From positions 53,369-117,368 of the forward strand of contig NZ_CANMUU010000005.1 of NCBI RefSeq assembly GCF_947501165.1: a DNA stretch of 64,000 nt, written 5' to 3'. The position numbers and the translations under genes are program-made. Each line of letters opens with the position of its first letter. Position 1 is the first letter of the stretch. Below the pieces are notes generated by a model. That model did not search any database. It was not told where the DNA came from and saw nothing but the letters and a program-made list of their open reading frames with translations. Shown here piece after piece: positions 26,000-34,074 of the stretch. The stretch is from an uncultured Allomuricauda sp. Lineage in GTDB: Bacteria > Bacteroidota > Bacteroidia > Flavobacteriales > Flavobacteriaceae.

Positions 26000-26572
26000 T
26001 TACATCTGAAGGTCGACAACCAAATCAAACTCGTCATAAATAAGTTTGTCTTTTGCCGTACCAATAATTCCTGACCCATATTTTACGTCGAAATTAGTTC
26101 TATCAACTTTCAAAGTAGCCGTTGCTTTTGTTCCATATACAGAAAGATCAAAGGAAATGGGCTTTGTAATTCCTTTAATGGTCAAGTCTCCAGTAACGCT
26201 GTATGCGTTCTTTCCTGTTTGCTTTACACCAGTAAAAACCAAAGAAGATGTTGGATTTGAAGCTGTTGAAAAGAAATCGTCAGAATTTAGGTGACCGTCC
26301 AATTTGTTTTTATAGTCGCCAGTCAAATCTGTGGTGTTGATAGTGGACATATCAACCACAAATTCACCTCCTACCAGAGTTTCGCCTTCAAATTCCAATG
26401 AACCTGACTTTAATGCAATGGTGCCCACATGGGAACCTCCTACTTTATAGGCTTTCCAGGTTACTGTACTTTCTTCAACCTTAACGGCCTTTTTTTCTCC
26501 ATCAATTGGGTTGGCCAATACGGCTCCGCCAAAAACTAGGGTCAATGCTAATGATAAAATGCTTGTTTTCAT
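26000..26572 (-). CDS. exported YceI-family lipocalin-like protein
   Basis: A 190-residue protein with a signal peptide (residues 1-20, ending VLANP). The YceI domain runs from VEESTVTWKAYKVGGSHVGTI to the end; the family forms a beta-barrel that binds polyisoprenoids or other amphiphiles in the periplasm. It is the last gene of the marR-nitroreductase-yceI operon, starting 25 bases after the nitroreductase stop. The ligand is unknown. Confidence 0.9.
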   Translation of the reverse strand: MKTSILSLALTLVFGGAVLANPIDGEKKAVKVEESTVTWKAYKVGGSHVGTIALKSGSLEFEGETLVGGEFVVDMSTINTTDLTGDYKNKLDGHLNSDDFFSTASNPTSSLVFTGVKQTGKNAYSVTGDLTIKGITKPISFDLSVYGTKATATLKVDRTNFDVKYGSGIIGTAKDKLIYDEFDLVVDLQM

Positions 26573-26597
26573 GTTTAAAATTTAAGAGTGTATGAAT

Positions 26598-27230
26598 TTA
26601 TATGTGTGTAAATAATTCTTCATTGTTTTTACGGACTTTAGGGTAATTCTGGGTATCGTCTTCTTCGGAACGATAGCCAATAGTAAGTACCATAACGCTG
26701 GTAAGTCCCTTATCCTTTAAGCCCAAAATATCGTCATACTTGGCTGGTTCAAAACCTTCCATGGGACAAGTATCAATTTTTAACTCGGCCGCTGCTACCA
26801 TAGCGCTTTGTGCTGCTATGTAAGTCTGTCTGGAAGTCCATGCGGCTTTTACTTCATTTGATAAATCCAGAAGTTTGGACTTCATGAAATCTCCATAACC
26901 TTTCAAATTCTCTGGATGAACTCCTCTTGTGTTGCTTACATTTTCCAAATACTCATCAACTAGTTCATTGCCAAATCCGGATTTGGCCGCGAAAACCAAC
27001 ATGTGAGAAGCATCTACGATTTGAGATTGATTCCAAGAGGCAGGTTGAAGTTCTTTTCTAAGTGCCTCATCTGTTACTACAAGAATATGATATGGTTGTA
27101 ATCCGTAAGAGGAGGGGCTTAGTTGAATTGCTTTCAAAATTGTTTCCAAATCTTTTTCGGATACTTTTTTGGTTGCATCGAATTTTTTGGTGGCATATCG
27201 CCAGTTTAGGTTTTCTAGTGTTGTGCTCAT
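26598..27230 (-). CDS. NAD(P)H-dependent FMN nitroreductase (NfsB type)
   Basis: A 210-residue flavin oxidoreductase. The FMN-binding start is NWRYATKKFDATKK; QLSPSSYGLQPYHI near 36-49 and the C-terminal CPMEGFEPAKYDDILGL near 154-170 are typical of the NfsB/dihydropteridine-reductase group. It reduces nitroaromatics or quinones with NAD(P)H. Located 2 bases after marR in the same operon, it is probably a detoxification enzyme under that repressor. Confidence 0.9.
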   Translation of the reverse strand: MSTTLENLNWRYATKKFDATKKVSEKDLETILKAIQLSPSSYGLQPYHILVVTDEALRKELQPASWNQSQIVDASHMLVFAAKSGFGNELVDEYLENVSNTRGVHPENLKGYGDFMKSKLLDLSNEVKAAWTSRQTYIAAQSAMVAAAELKIDTCPMEGFEPAKYDDILGLKDKGLTSVMVLTIGYRSEEDDTQNYPKVRKNNEELFTHI

Positions 27231-27232
27231 TT

Positions 27233-27679
27233 TTAAAATTTATCTAATAATGTGTTCAATGTTTCAAGTTCTTTTTTGGATAAATTGGATACTGCTTGTT
27301 TTTCAACTAAATCAACCGCTTTGTCCATTTTGGCAAGAGCTTTCATGCCAAGGTCTGTTATTAAGATTTCTACCTTGCGTCTATTGGTCTCACAAACCGC
27401 CCGATTTACATAACCTTTGGTTAATAGCTTGTCCACAAGTCGAGTAGTATTGCTCATTTTCGTGACCATGCGCTCATTCAATGTGGAGAGGTTGGCAGGT
27501 TTTCCTTTTTGTCCTCTAAGTATACGTAGCACATTAAACTGTTGTAGGGAAACCTCGAAAGGTTTTAGGACAGCATTCATTCGCTCATTGATTTGGTTGT
27601 GCACCAAAGTCATGTGAATTAAAGTTCTGCTCTCTAATGGAATCTTTCTTGTGGTTTTTATAATTTCCTCTACATTCAT
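27233..27679 (-). CDS. MarR-family transcriptional regulator
   Basis: A 148-residue winged-helix dimeric regulator: N-terminal helix, QQFNVLRILRGQKGKPANLSTLNERM (recognition region about 65-92), and a wing with NRRKVEILITDLG near 114-126. It is the first gene of an operon with a nitroreductase and a YceI protein. A perfect 16-base palindrome overlaps its own promoter, so autorepression relieved by a ligand is likely. No cysteine pattern for thiol sensing stands out; one Cys is in the RAVCETN segment. Confidence 0.92.
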   Translation of the reverse strand: MNVEEIIKTTRKIPLESRTLIHMTLVHNQINERMNAVLKPFEVSLQQFNVLRILRGQKGKPANLSTLNERMVTKMSNTTRLVDKLLTKGYVNRAVCETNRRKVEILITDLGMKALAKMDKAVDLVEKQAVSNLSKKELETLNTLLDKF

Positions 27680-27690
27680 GTACTTACAAT

Positions 27691-27709
27691 ATTTGTATAT
27701 ACAAATGTA
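27691..27709 (-). promoter_or_regulatory. MarR operator over the -7 box of the marR promoter
   Basis: ATTTGTATATACAAAT (27691-27706) is a perfect palindrome. The minus strand reads TACATTTG at 27709..27702, a full TAnnTTTG -7 box, so operator and promoter overlap by 5 bases. The marR ATG is 22 bases downstream. Bound repressor would block polymerase. Confidence 0.68.
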
Positions 27710-27813
27710 TTATAATTTGTCTGATAGAAAAATATTTGTGACGATAAAGTTTTGTTAAAAAAAAGAAAGAGGGGTAAAGCAATAGTTAATTTTAATCATC
27801 CGAATATTTAATA

Positions 27814-28371
27814 ATGAGATATTTACTGCCAGTAGTTTTTTTAGCTACATTGAGTTTGATTGGTTGTGGAGAAAAAGCCAAACAAAATAATAATACTAGT
27901 GAACAAGTGGCCGCCAGTGTTACTGTCGAGGAGAGTGGAAAAAATGATGACGTTAAGTTCCCTGTTTACAATTTTGATTCATTTGAACCTTTGTTGCATA
28001 AAGAAGACGATATTACTTATGTGGTCAATTTTTGGGCAACGTGGTGCAAACCTTGTATTGAAGAGCTGCCATACTTTGAAAAAGTAAATGCTGAATTTAA
28101 AGATGATAATGTCAAAGTAGTTTTGGTCAGTCTGGATATGCCTAGTATGTGGAAGTCTCGTTTAGAACCTTTTGTGGAAAAAAAAGCACTTCAATCAGAG
28201 GTGGTCATCCTGGACGATCCAAAACAGAACACGTGGATTCCCAAAGTCTCAGAAGAATGGGGAGGAGGTATTCCTGCTACCTTAATATATAATCAAGGGA
28301 AGCGCAGTTTTTATGAAAGGGGCTTCACCTATGAAGAACTGACAAAAGAATTAAATCAATTCATAAATTAA
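27814..28371 (+). CDS. TlpA-like thioredoxin-fold lipoprotein
   Basis: A 185-residue lipoprotein (LSLIGC, lipid Cys18). The thioredoxin domain from about 60 has the redox motif WATWCKPC with C78 and C81, and a cis-proline loop GGGIPATLI near 149-157. The WCxxC motif and membrane anchor suggest a periplasmic thiol reductase of the TlpA/ResA type. It lies 7 bases before the redoxin gene and is probably co-transcribed with it. Confidence 0.88.
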   Translation: MRYLLPVVFLATLSLIGCGEKAKQNNNTSEQVAASVTVEESGKNDDVKFPVYNFDSFEPLLHKEDDITYVVNFWATWCKPCIEELPYFEKVNAEFKDDNVKVVLVSLDMPSMWKSRLEPFVEKKALQSEVVILDDPKQNTWIPKVSEEWGGGIPATLIYNQGKRSFYERGFTYEELTKELNQFIN

Positions 28372-28378
28372 AATACAA

Positions 28379-28993
28379 ATGAAAACCTTTAAAATTTTGG
28401 GCGCCTTGATACTTTTGATTTCAATGGCTTCCTTTGTTGGAAACACTACTACTGAAAAGGGCTATGCTATTGGCGATACTGCTGCTGATTTTTCATTGAA
28501 GAATATTGACGGAAAAATGGTATCACTTTCAGATTATTCTGATGCTAAAGGATTTTTGGTGATTTTCACATGCAATACCTGTCCTTACGCAGTGGCGTAT
28601 GAAGACCGTATTATTGAACTGGATGCGAAATATAAGTCAAAGGGGGTTCCGGTAATCGCGATTAATCCAAACAATCCATCGGCCAAACCCGGAGACAGTT
28701 TTGATAAAATGAAAGTAAGAGCCAATGAAAAGGGCTTTACTTTTCCTTATCTATTGGATGAAGGTCAGAAAGTGTATCCTCAGTATGGGGCAACCAGAAC
28801 ACCCCATGTCTATTTACTTGAAAAGACTGCTGATGGTAACGTAGTAAAATACATCGGCGCAATAGATGATAACTACCAAGACGCATCAAAGGTTGATGAA
28901 AAATACGTTGAAGATGCGGTAGATGCCATGTTGGCTGGAAAGGAGATTAAAGTGACCTCTACGAAGGCCATTGGATGCACCATAAAAGTATAA
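28379..28993 (+). CDS. exported AhpC/TSA-type redoxin
   Basis: A 204-residue protein with a signal peptide (1-25). The redoxin domain contains FTCNTCPYAVAYEDRI with C65 and C68, and a TPHVYLLEKT cis-proline segment. C68 is at the peroxidatic position; CxxC is like thiol-disulfide reductases of the DUF953/TSA branch. There is also a C-terminal Cys (AIGCTIKV). It is expected in the periplasm. It follows a TlpA lipoprotein and is followed by a terminator. Confidence 0.85.
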   Translation: MKTFKILGALILLISMASFVGNTTTEKGYAIGDTAADFSLKNIDGKMVSLSDYSDAKGFLVIFTCNTCPYAVAYEDRIIELDAKYKSKGVPVIAINPNNPSAKPGDSFDKMKVRANEKGFTFPYLLDEGQKVYPQYGATRTPHVYLLEKTADGNVVKYIGAIDDNYQDASKVDEKYVEDAVDAMLAGKEIKVTSTKAIGCTIKV

Positions 28994-29013
28994 TCCGTAG
29001 AATTAAGAGATTC

Positions 29014-29046
29014 AAATCCGGGGTTATGCTCCGGATTTTTATTTTT
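29014..29046 (+). terminator. terminator after the redoxin gene
   Basis: AAATCCGG (29014-29021) and CCGGATTT (29031-29038) form an 8-bp stem with a 9-base loop, followed by a TTATTTTT tract. Confidence 0.78.
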
Positions 29047-29067
29047 GCTAAACTTAAATTGATAAAA

Positions 29068-29382
29068 ATGTCAGACCTATCACAAGAAGAATGGGAAAAC
29101 CAGTTAGAGAATGATGATAACGCCTTTATTTTGGACGTACGTACTCCAGAAGAAGTAGAGGAGGGGTATATTCCCGGTGCAACCAATATAGATATTTATT
29201 TAGGACAGGATTTTTTGAACGAAATTGAAAAATTGGATAAGTCCAAAAACTACTATGTGTACTGTCGCTCTGGGAACAGAAGCGGTCAGGCTTGCGCTAT
29301 CATGAACAGCGTTGGCATTGAGAATGCCTACAACCTTGAAGGTGGATTTATGAACTGGGAAGGTGAAGTAACGGAATCTTAG
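29068..29382 (+). CDS. rhodanese-like domain protein
   Basis: A 104-residue single rhodanese domain. The active-site loop CRSGNRS has the sulfur-carrying Cys66, and LDVRTPEEVEEGYIPGATNI (about 22-41) is the conserved start. It is cytosolic, with no signal. Start MSDLSQEEW at 29068 lies after the terminator; an upstream frame extension would overlap the redoxin gene and is rejected. It transfers sulfane sulfur, by family. Confidence 0.92.
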   Translation: MSDLSQEEWENQLENDDNAFILDVRTPEEVEEGYIPGATNIDIYLGQDFLNEIEKLDKSKNYYVYCRSGNRSGQACAIMNSVGIENAYNLEGGFMNWEGEVTES

Positions 29383-29418
29383 TTACTAAGGTATACTACT
29401 TACCATCTTGGTATAAAA

Positions 29419-30933
29419 CTACGGTATTCTATCTTTTAGTGGAAGACCCTTGGTTTTTTCGTTTTTCTCATGGAAAGCCTGAATCAATCCATAGACATAC
29501 GGAATCTGTTTTTGAAAACGAATTAGGATATCGTCTGAAATATTATCCCTGCTAAAAGGCACTACCTTCACATACTCTTGGGATTGGTTGGCGTTTCGAC
29601 CATATTTATAGTCATAGGGAAAGCGACCATTTTCATCAATTCTATTATTTGGATTGTCTTTATTGGGCACGCTAATATAAAACTCGCTATTCTGAATATT
29701 CCCTTTTGGATTGAATAATCGCTCTTGTTTCAAATATTCATGAAGCTCTTTTGCTGTACCTATGGCAGGGTCGATTAGTTTTATGTTCTCTGCCATAAAG
29801 TTTCGGTATAGCAGTTTACCATCTTTGTCTTTGTAGTTGTACAACTCATTTAAGACCGTCAATATTTCATCGGTCATGTAGGGATAATGTGTACATCCCA
29901 AAATAATGGTTTTCAGTGTATTGTTGGATTTTGACAATCGTATCTTTTCCATAAGCGTCACCAAATGATAACGTACATAGTTTTCGGCATCATTGATTTG
30001 AAGTACCGAGCAATCATCCGTTTTTTCCGAATTGCATAACATTTTACTATTTGTGAAGTCAAAATTGTATATGTCTAACAGTGTATGGTCAATTTTGGCA
30101 TCACCATCCAAACTTGGGCCCTTGTAATTGTTTCTTGGTTTTTTTAGATTTTTGTCAAAATACTCTGGGTCATCATCAATAGCTTCGGCAATACCCAGAC
30201 CACCTTGTGAAAATATCTCGATCTCTCCACTGTATCCCTCTTCTTTTTTCATTTTCAGAATAGTGTTACGGTATCCTTTAGAAGAAACCGTTCCAACCGT
30301 TGCCAATACGCCTATTATGGCATTTTCATCCTTCTCTATTGTTTCCAGGGCCCCACGTACCCCAGCGTCTATAACACCGATAATCTTTATGTCCAGATTG
30401 ACTTTCTTTACATATTCTTCAAGGGATTCCTTGCCATAGGCTGTTGCTGTGTTACAGGCTATCACTATTGCTTTAACAGGTTGTTTGTCCGTATTTGTGG
30501 AAATGTCGTTTTTGTCTGAGTAATATTCTTGGCCCATCAAAAACTGTGCATCCTTAATAATATGCTCTCTTAGAAGGTCGGTTTTGCCTTCTTTTGCATA
30601 ATTACCATAGGGCATATTAGCTTGGTCGGCTAAATAAATGAACGATTCCTTTTCAAAATCCCGTTTTCCGTCGCTACCTTGTTCAAGAGAAGCATTATTG
30701 TTTTCGTCGTATGCCACAATGGCTTTTAGTACAGTGAGTCCGCCCGTTCCAGAATCAAATACACCTATGGGCAATGAGCTGCCCGACAGGGGGTAATTCT
30801 CAAAATCTATATTGTAAAAACCATCACCTTTTTTTGATGCGATCTCAACAGTATCTTCGCTTTTGGGATTCTTCTTATTACACGATACTACAAATAGCAT
30901 CATGGATGCGGTGAGCAAAATGATTTTTTTCAT
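29419..30933 (-). CDS. lipoprotein glutamate/aspartate racemase homologue
   Basis: A 504-residue lipoprotein (FVVSC, lipid Cys18) whose body matches MurI-type racemases: GVFDSGTGGLTV (D60-S61), NMPYGNY, IACNTATAYG with catalytic Cys160, GVIDAGVRGA, GVLATVGTVSS and LGCTHYPYM with catalytic Cys347. Ordinary MurI is cytosolic and about 265 residues. This one is exported, and it has extra segments at about 76-97 and 252-312 and a C-terminal extension. All catalytic residues are present, so activity on D/L-Glu or D/L-Asp is plausible. It is the last gene of the SusCD/D-aminoacylase locus. Confidence 0.8.
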   Translation of the reverse strand: MKKIILLTASMMLFVVSCNKKNPKSEDTVEIASKKGDGFYNIDFENYPLSGSSLPIGVFDSGTGGLTVLKAIVAYDENNNASLEQGSDGKRDFEKESFIYLADQANMPYGNYAKEGKTDLLREHIIKDAQFLMGQEYYSDKNDISTNTDKQPVKAIVIACNTATAYGKESLEEYVKKVNLDIKIIGVIDAGVRGALETIEKDENAIIGVLATVGTVSSKGYRNTILKMKKEEGYSGEIEIFSQGGLGIAEAIDDDPEYFDKNLKKPRNNYKGPSLDGDAKIDHTLLDIYNFDFTNSKMLCNSEKTDDCSVLQINDAENYVRYHLVTLMEKIRLSKSNNTLKTIILGCTHYPYMTDEILTVLNELYNYKDKDGKLLYRNFMAENIKLIDPAIGTAKELHEYLKQERLFNPKGNIQNSEFYISVPNKDNPNNRIDENGRFPYDYKYGRNANQSQEYVKVVPFSRDNISDDILIRFQKQIPYVYGLIQAFHEKNEKTKGLPLKDRIP

Positions 30934-30978
30934 AAGTAGGAATTTGGTTTTTATGGGATGTAATCGGATCTTTCAATC

Positions 30979-32565
30979 CTATTGGGGAGGCTGTTTTTCC
31001 AATACTCTTCCGTTTAGTTCATTGTTGTATGTTCCATTTTCAATTGTGGGCTTTCCGTTCACGAAACTATATACCAACCCTTCCGATAGCTGAAATGCAT
31101 CGGTATAATCTGCTTTGTCCTTAAAGCTTTTAGGGTCAAAAATGATGATGTCCGCATAGTACCCTTCTTCTAGCTTACCTCTTTTTTCAAGTTTGAAAAT
31201 CTCTGCGGTTTTAGAGGTACTGTTATTGATAAACTGGGCAGTATCGATTATTTTTTCTTGTGTAACGTACTTATGGAATTTTCTAGGAAAAGAACCATAT
31301 TTTCTAGGATGCCCTGTATTGCCATCGGACCCGGTAACGACCCAATCCTGTTTCATGAACGTGTGGATGTCTTCTTTGGTCATGTTGAATGATGCCACGC
31401 GAATGTATCCTGACTTTAAGATTTTCATTACCGCCACTTCCGGCGCTACACTCATCATTTTGGATAGCTCCAATACATTTTTTCCTATAAACTCTTCATT
31501 ATCGGATTTGACAATCAATAGTTTTTCTGCCCCACCTCTTCGGGCTAAGTTTTTTTTGATTCCTGTTAAGATTTTATCCGTCAATTCTGGGTTTTCGTAA
31601 CGAATGAACAAGGAATCCTTCCCACCACTTTCGGCCCAGCGAGGTATTACCGCAGCTAACAGTCCTGTCGCAGATGCGTCGTAAGGGTATTGGTTTGCTG
31701 TAATATCCAAACCTTCTTTTCTTGCCTCTTCTATCATTGCCACTATAGCTTCGCTTTTATTCCATACGTCTACTCCCAAGCATTTAATATGAGAAATGTG
31801 AACTGGAATCTTTGCTTCCCTGCCAATTTGTATGGCTTCTTGAATGGCAGATAGAAGCCCCACGGTATATGAGCTTTCGTCTCGCAGATGTGTATCGTAA
31901 ATACCATTATTTTCGGCTGCTGTTTTGGCAAGTGCAACGACTTCTTCAGTATTGGAATAGCTCCCTGGCGCATAGAAAAGACCTGTGGAAAGTCCAAATG
32001 CCCCTGATTTTATTTCCTCTTGAACCACATACTGCATTTTTTCGATTTCTTCTTTGGTTGCCTTTTCATCACTTTTTCCCATAACCAATTTCCTGACCGT
32101 TCCATGACCGACCATTGGGATTACGTTTGTTCCTATTCCCTGTGTCTTGTACAAGGTTTTGAATGTATCTAACGGGAAAAAGCTGTTGCCGTCGTTCCCA
32201 ACAACCACTGTAGTTACCCCTTGAAACAAAAAGGGTTTGTTGTGGGATGTTTCCTTTTTGTTTAAATCTCGGTCGGCATGGGTGTGTGGGTCGATAAAAC
32301 CAGGTGATACTATAAACCCAGTGGCGTCTATAACTTTGGACGCTATAATTTCAACACCTTCTTTGTCGCCAATATAAATGATGGTATCATCTTTTATAGC
32401 AATGCTGTTTTTTGAAGGGTTATTGGAAGTTCCATTGTAAACGGTTCCATTTTCTATGAGAATATCAGCTTCTATTATTTTTTTTTCGGCGCAGGATTGT
32501 AAAAAAAATGATGTGAAATATATTACTATGCCAAACTTTAGGAAAGTCTTTGATGGTTTTTTCAT
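30979..32565 (-). CDS. lipoprotein D-aminoacylase-type amidohydrolase
   Basis: A 528-residue lipoprotein (FLQSC, lipid Cys25) of the N-acyl-D-amino-acid deacylase group. Metal ligands: H94 and H96 (DPHTHAD), His in THLRDES, His in HISHIKCLG, and Asp in TGSDGNTGHPR. At the usual cysteine zinc ligand (GNCG in studied D-aminoacylases) it has GNDG, with D125. The start and end of the chain form the usual beta sandwich (LIENGTVYNG, GYYADIIIFDP). It would release D-amino acids from N-acyl or peptidic precursors. It lies 45 bases upstream of the racemase gene. Confidence 0.82.
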   Translation of the reverse strand: MKKPSKTFLKFGIVIYFTSFFLQSCAEKKIIEADILIENGTVYNGTSNNPSKNSIAIKDDTIIYIGDKEGVEIIASKVIDATGFIVSPGFIDPHTHADRDLNKKETSHNKPFLFQGVTTVVVGNDGNSFFPLDTFKTLYKTQGIGTNVIPMVGHGTVRKLVMGKSDEKATKEEIEKMQYVVQEEIKSGAFGLSTGLFYAPGSYSNTEEVVALAKTAAENNGIYDTHLRDESSYTVGLLSAIQEAIQIGREAKIPVHISHIKCLGVDVWNKSEAIVAMIEEARKEGLDITANQYPYDASATGLLAAVIPRWAESGGKDSLFIRYENPELTDKILTGIKKNLARRGGAEKLLIVKSDNEEFIGKNVLELSKMMSVAPEVAVMKILKSGYIRVASFNMTKEDIHTFMKQDWVVTGSDGNTGHPRKYGSFPRKFHKYVTQEKIIDTAQFINNSTSKTAEIFKLEKRGKLEEGYYADIIIFDPKSFKDKADYTDAFQLSEGLVYSFVNGKPTIENGTYNNELNGRVLEKQPPQ

Positions 32566-32636
32566 GTTCTATGTATTCAAAGTGAATTCAATGTATTCTT
32601 TTTTATTGAACTCTTTTAATTCGTTTTGATTTACCA

Positions 32637-34070
32637 CTATTCAAAAATGGGTATTGGGTCAAAAATGGATAACCCTGTGGGTGCATTTGAATTGGAATTC
32701 AGTTCGTTTTGTGATATCACCAAGCGTTGAGGATGTATTTGAATACCTTCTCTATTGAAGGGTACGGGCACTTGGATATCAGGCTCTTTTTGTAAACGTC
32801 TTAAATCATTCCATGGGATGAACGTACCAAAACCAGATACATAGCGTTCTTCAATGATTTCCCGGAGCAAGGCTCTTGTTTTATCGATTCCGTCCTCATT
32901 TTCCATTCCACCGATTTCAAAGTCCTCTTCTACATAAGGTTCGTATATTTTATCATCATCATCTGAAGAGAACCGTAGTTCAAATGAATTTTCGGACTGT
33001 AAAAACTCCCTTACAAGATTCAATTGAATAAGCCCTTGGTTAAAAGAGAGCGTTCTAGTGGCGCATTCTGCCAGAATCAATAAATTTTCCTGATAGGTTA
33101 TCAAATTCATAGGAGTAAGTTCTCCATTGATGATGTTTGCCCTGTCCGTTCCTGTAGATGCACCGGCATTTAAATGGTTTCGCCTTGCTTTTTCATCGGT
33201 CTTTGCATTGTTTCTGTTTCCTTCGTTGGTGCTCAAAAGATTTCTGCAAAAGGTATCGTCTGCGCTCATATACCCTCTTCGGCTACCGACCATAAATCTA
33301 TATAACAAATTTTCGGTGCCAAGTATTCTGGTTTCTAAAGGTGTGAAGCGCATGCTTCCTTCATGTTCGGAAATACCTTTTAAAGCGGCATTATAGGCGT
33401 TCTGGTATTGCTTTGTTTGTAAATAATATCTTGCTTTCAAAGTATATGCGGTTTGTAACCATTTTTCTTTATCACCTTCAAAGAAAATATCTTCGCTAAG
33501 ACCAGTATCCGTATCCGGACTTTCCAATAGGATTATCGCTTCGTCCAAAATCGTTTGAAGCGACTCATAGATTTCAGTTTGTGAATCAAATTTTGGATCT
33601 TCAATACCAGCAACATCAATTTCAGAATAGGGAATCTCTCCCCAGATAGTGGTAGCCGTACCCAAAGCGTGTGCTTCTATTACCCTAGTGATTGCGGTAA
33701 TCAGAAAACCTTCGCTATCAATACCGTTAAGGTCATAATATTTTGCAATTTCCCTGTTCTGCTTTAGGATGCCATTATACAGATATCCCCATGCACTGTT
33801 GGACTCCTCAGATGAAATATCGTAATTGTAGAGCCCTAGATACAAAGCAATCTCACCCCTGTATTGCCCTGACCACATACCCGATATGCGTTGCAGATGG
33901 CTCATGTTTAAAGAGATGTCCGCCAACATGGTTCCTTTTATCAATAATTCTGGTGGAAGTACTTCATCCGTTGTGATGGCATTTGGGTTGCGATTCAGCT
34001 CCTCAAAAGATTCGCTACACGATATTATTAGAAAAGTACAGAGTAGTGCTATATGGATTTTTGCTTTCAT
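32637..34070 (-). CDS. SusD/RagB-type surface substrate-binding lipoprotein
   Basis: A 477-residue lipoprotein (LIISC, Cys18) with the SusD start SESFEELNRNPNAIT and TPR-like helices, including EKWLQTAYTLKARYYLQTKQYQNAY near 208-232. SusD-like proteins form the lid of SusC transporters at the cell surface and bind oligosaccharides or peptides. The next genes encode peptidase-like enzymes and none encodes a glycosidase, so the ligand is probably a peptide or amino-acid derivative. It starts 4 bases after the susC-like stop. Confidence 0.93.
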   Translation of the reverse strand: MKAKIHIALLCTFLIISCSESFEELNRNPNAITTDEVLPPELLIKGTMLADISLNMSHLQRISGMWSGQYRGEIALYLGLYNYDISSEESNSAWGYLYNGILKQNREIAKYYDLNGIDSEGFLITAITRVIEAHALGTATTIWGEIPYSEIDVAGIEDPKFDSQTEIYESLQTILDEAIILLESPDTDTGLSEDIFFEGDKEKWLQTAYTLKARYYLQTKQYQNAYNAALKGISEHEGSMRFTPLETRILGTENLLYRFMVGSRRGYMSADDTFCRNLLSTNEGNRNNAKTDEKARRNHLNAGASTGTDRANIINGELTPMNLITYQENLLILAECATRTLSFNQGLIQLNLVREFLQSENSFELRFSSDDDDKIYEPYVEEDFEIGGMENEDGIDKTRALLREIIEERYVSGFGTFIPWNDLRRLQKEPDIQVPVPFNREGIQIHPQRLVISQNELNSNSNAPTGLSIFDPIPIFE

Positions 34071-34074
34071 GATG

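Noticed and set aside
28975..29067. longer rhodanese reading frame starting inside the redoxin gene
   Set aside because: It reads through the terminator hairpin; homologues start at MSDLSQEEW.
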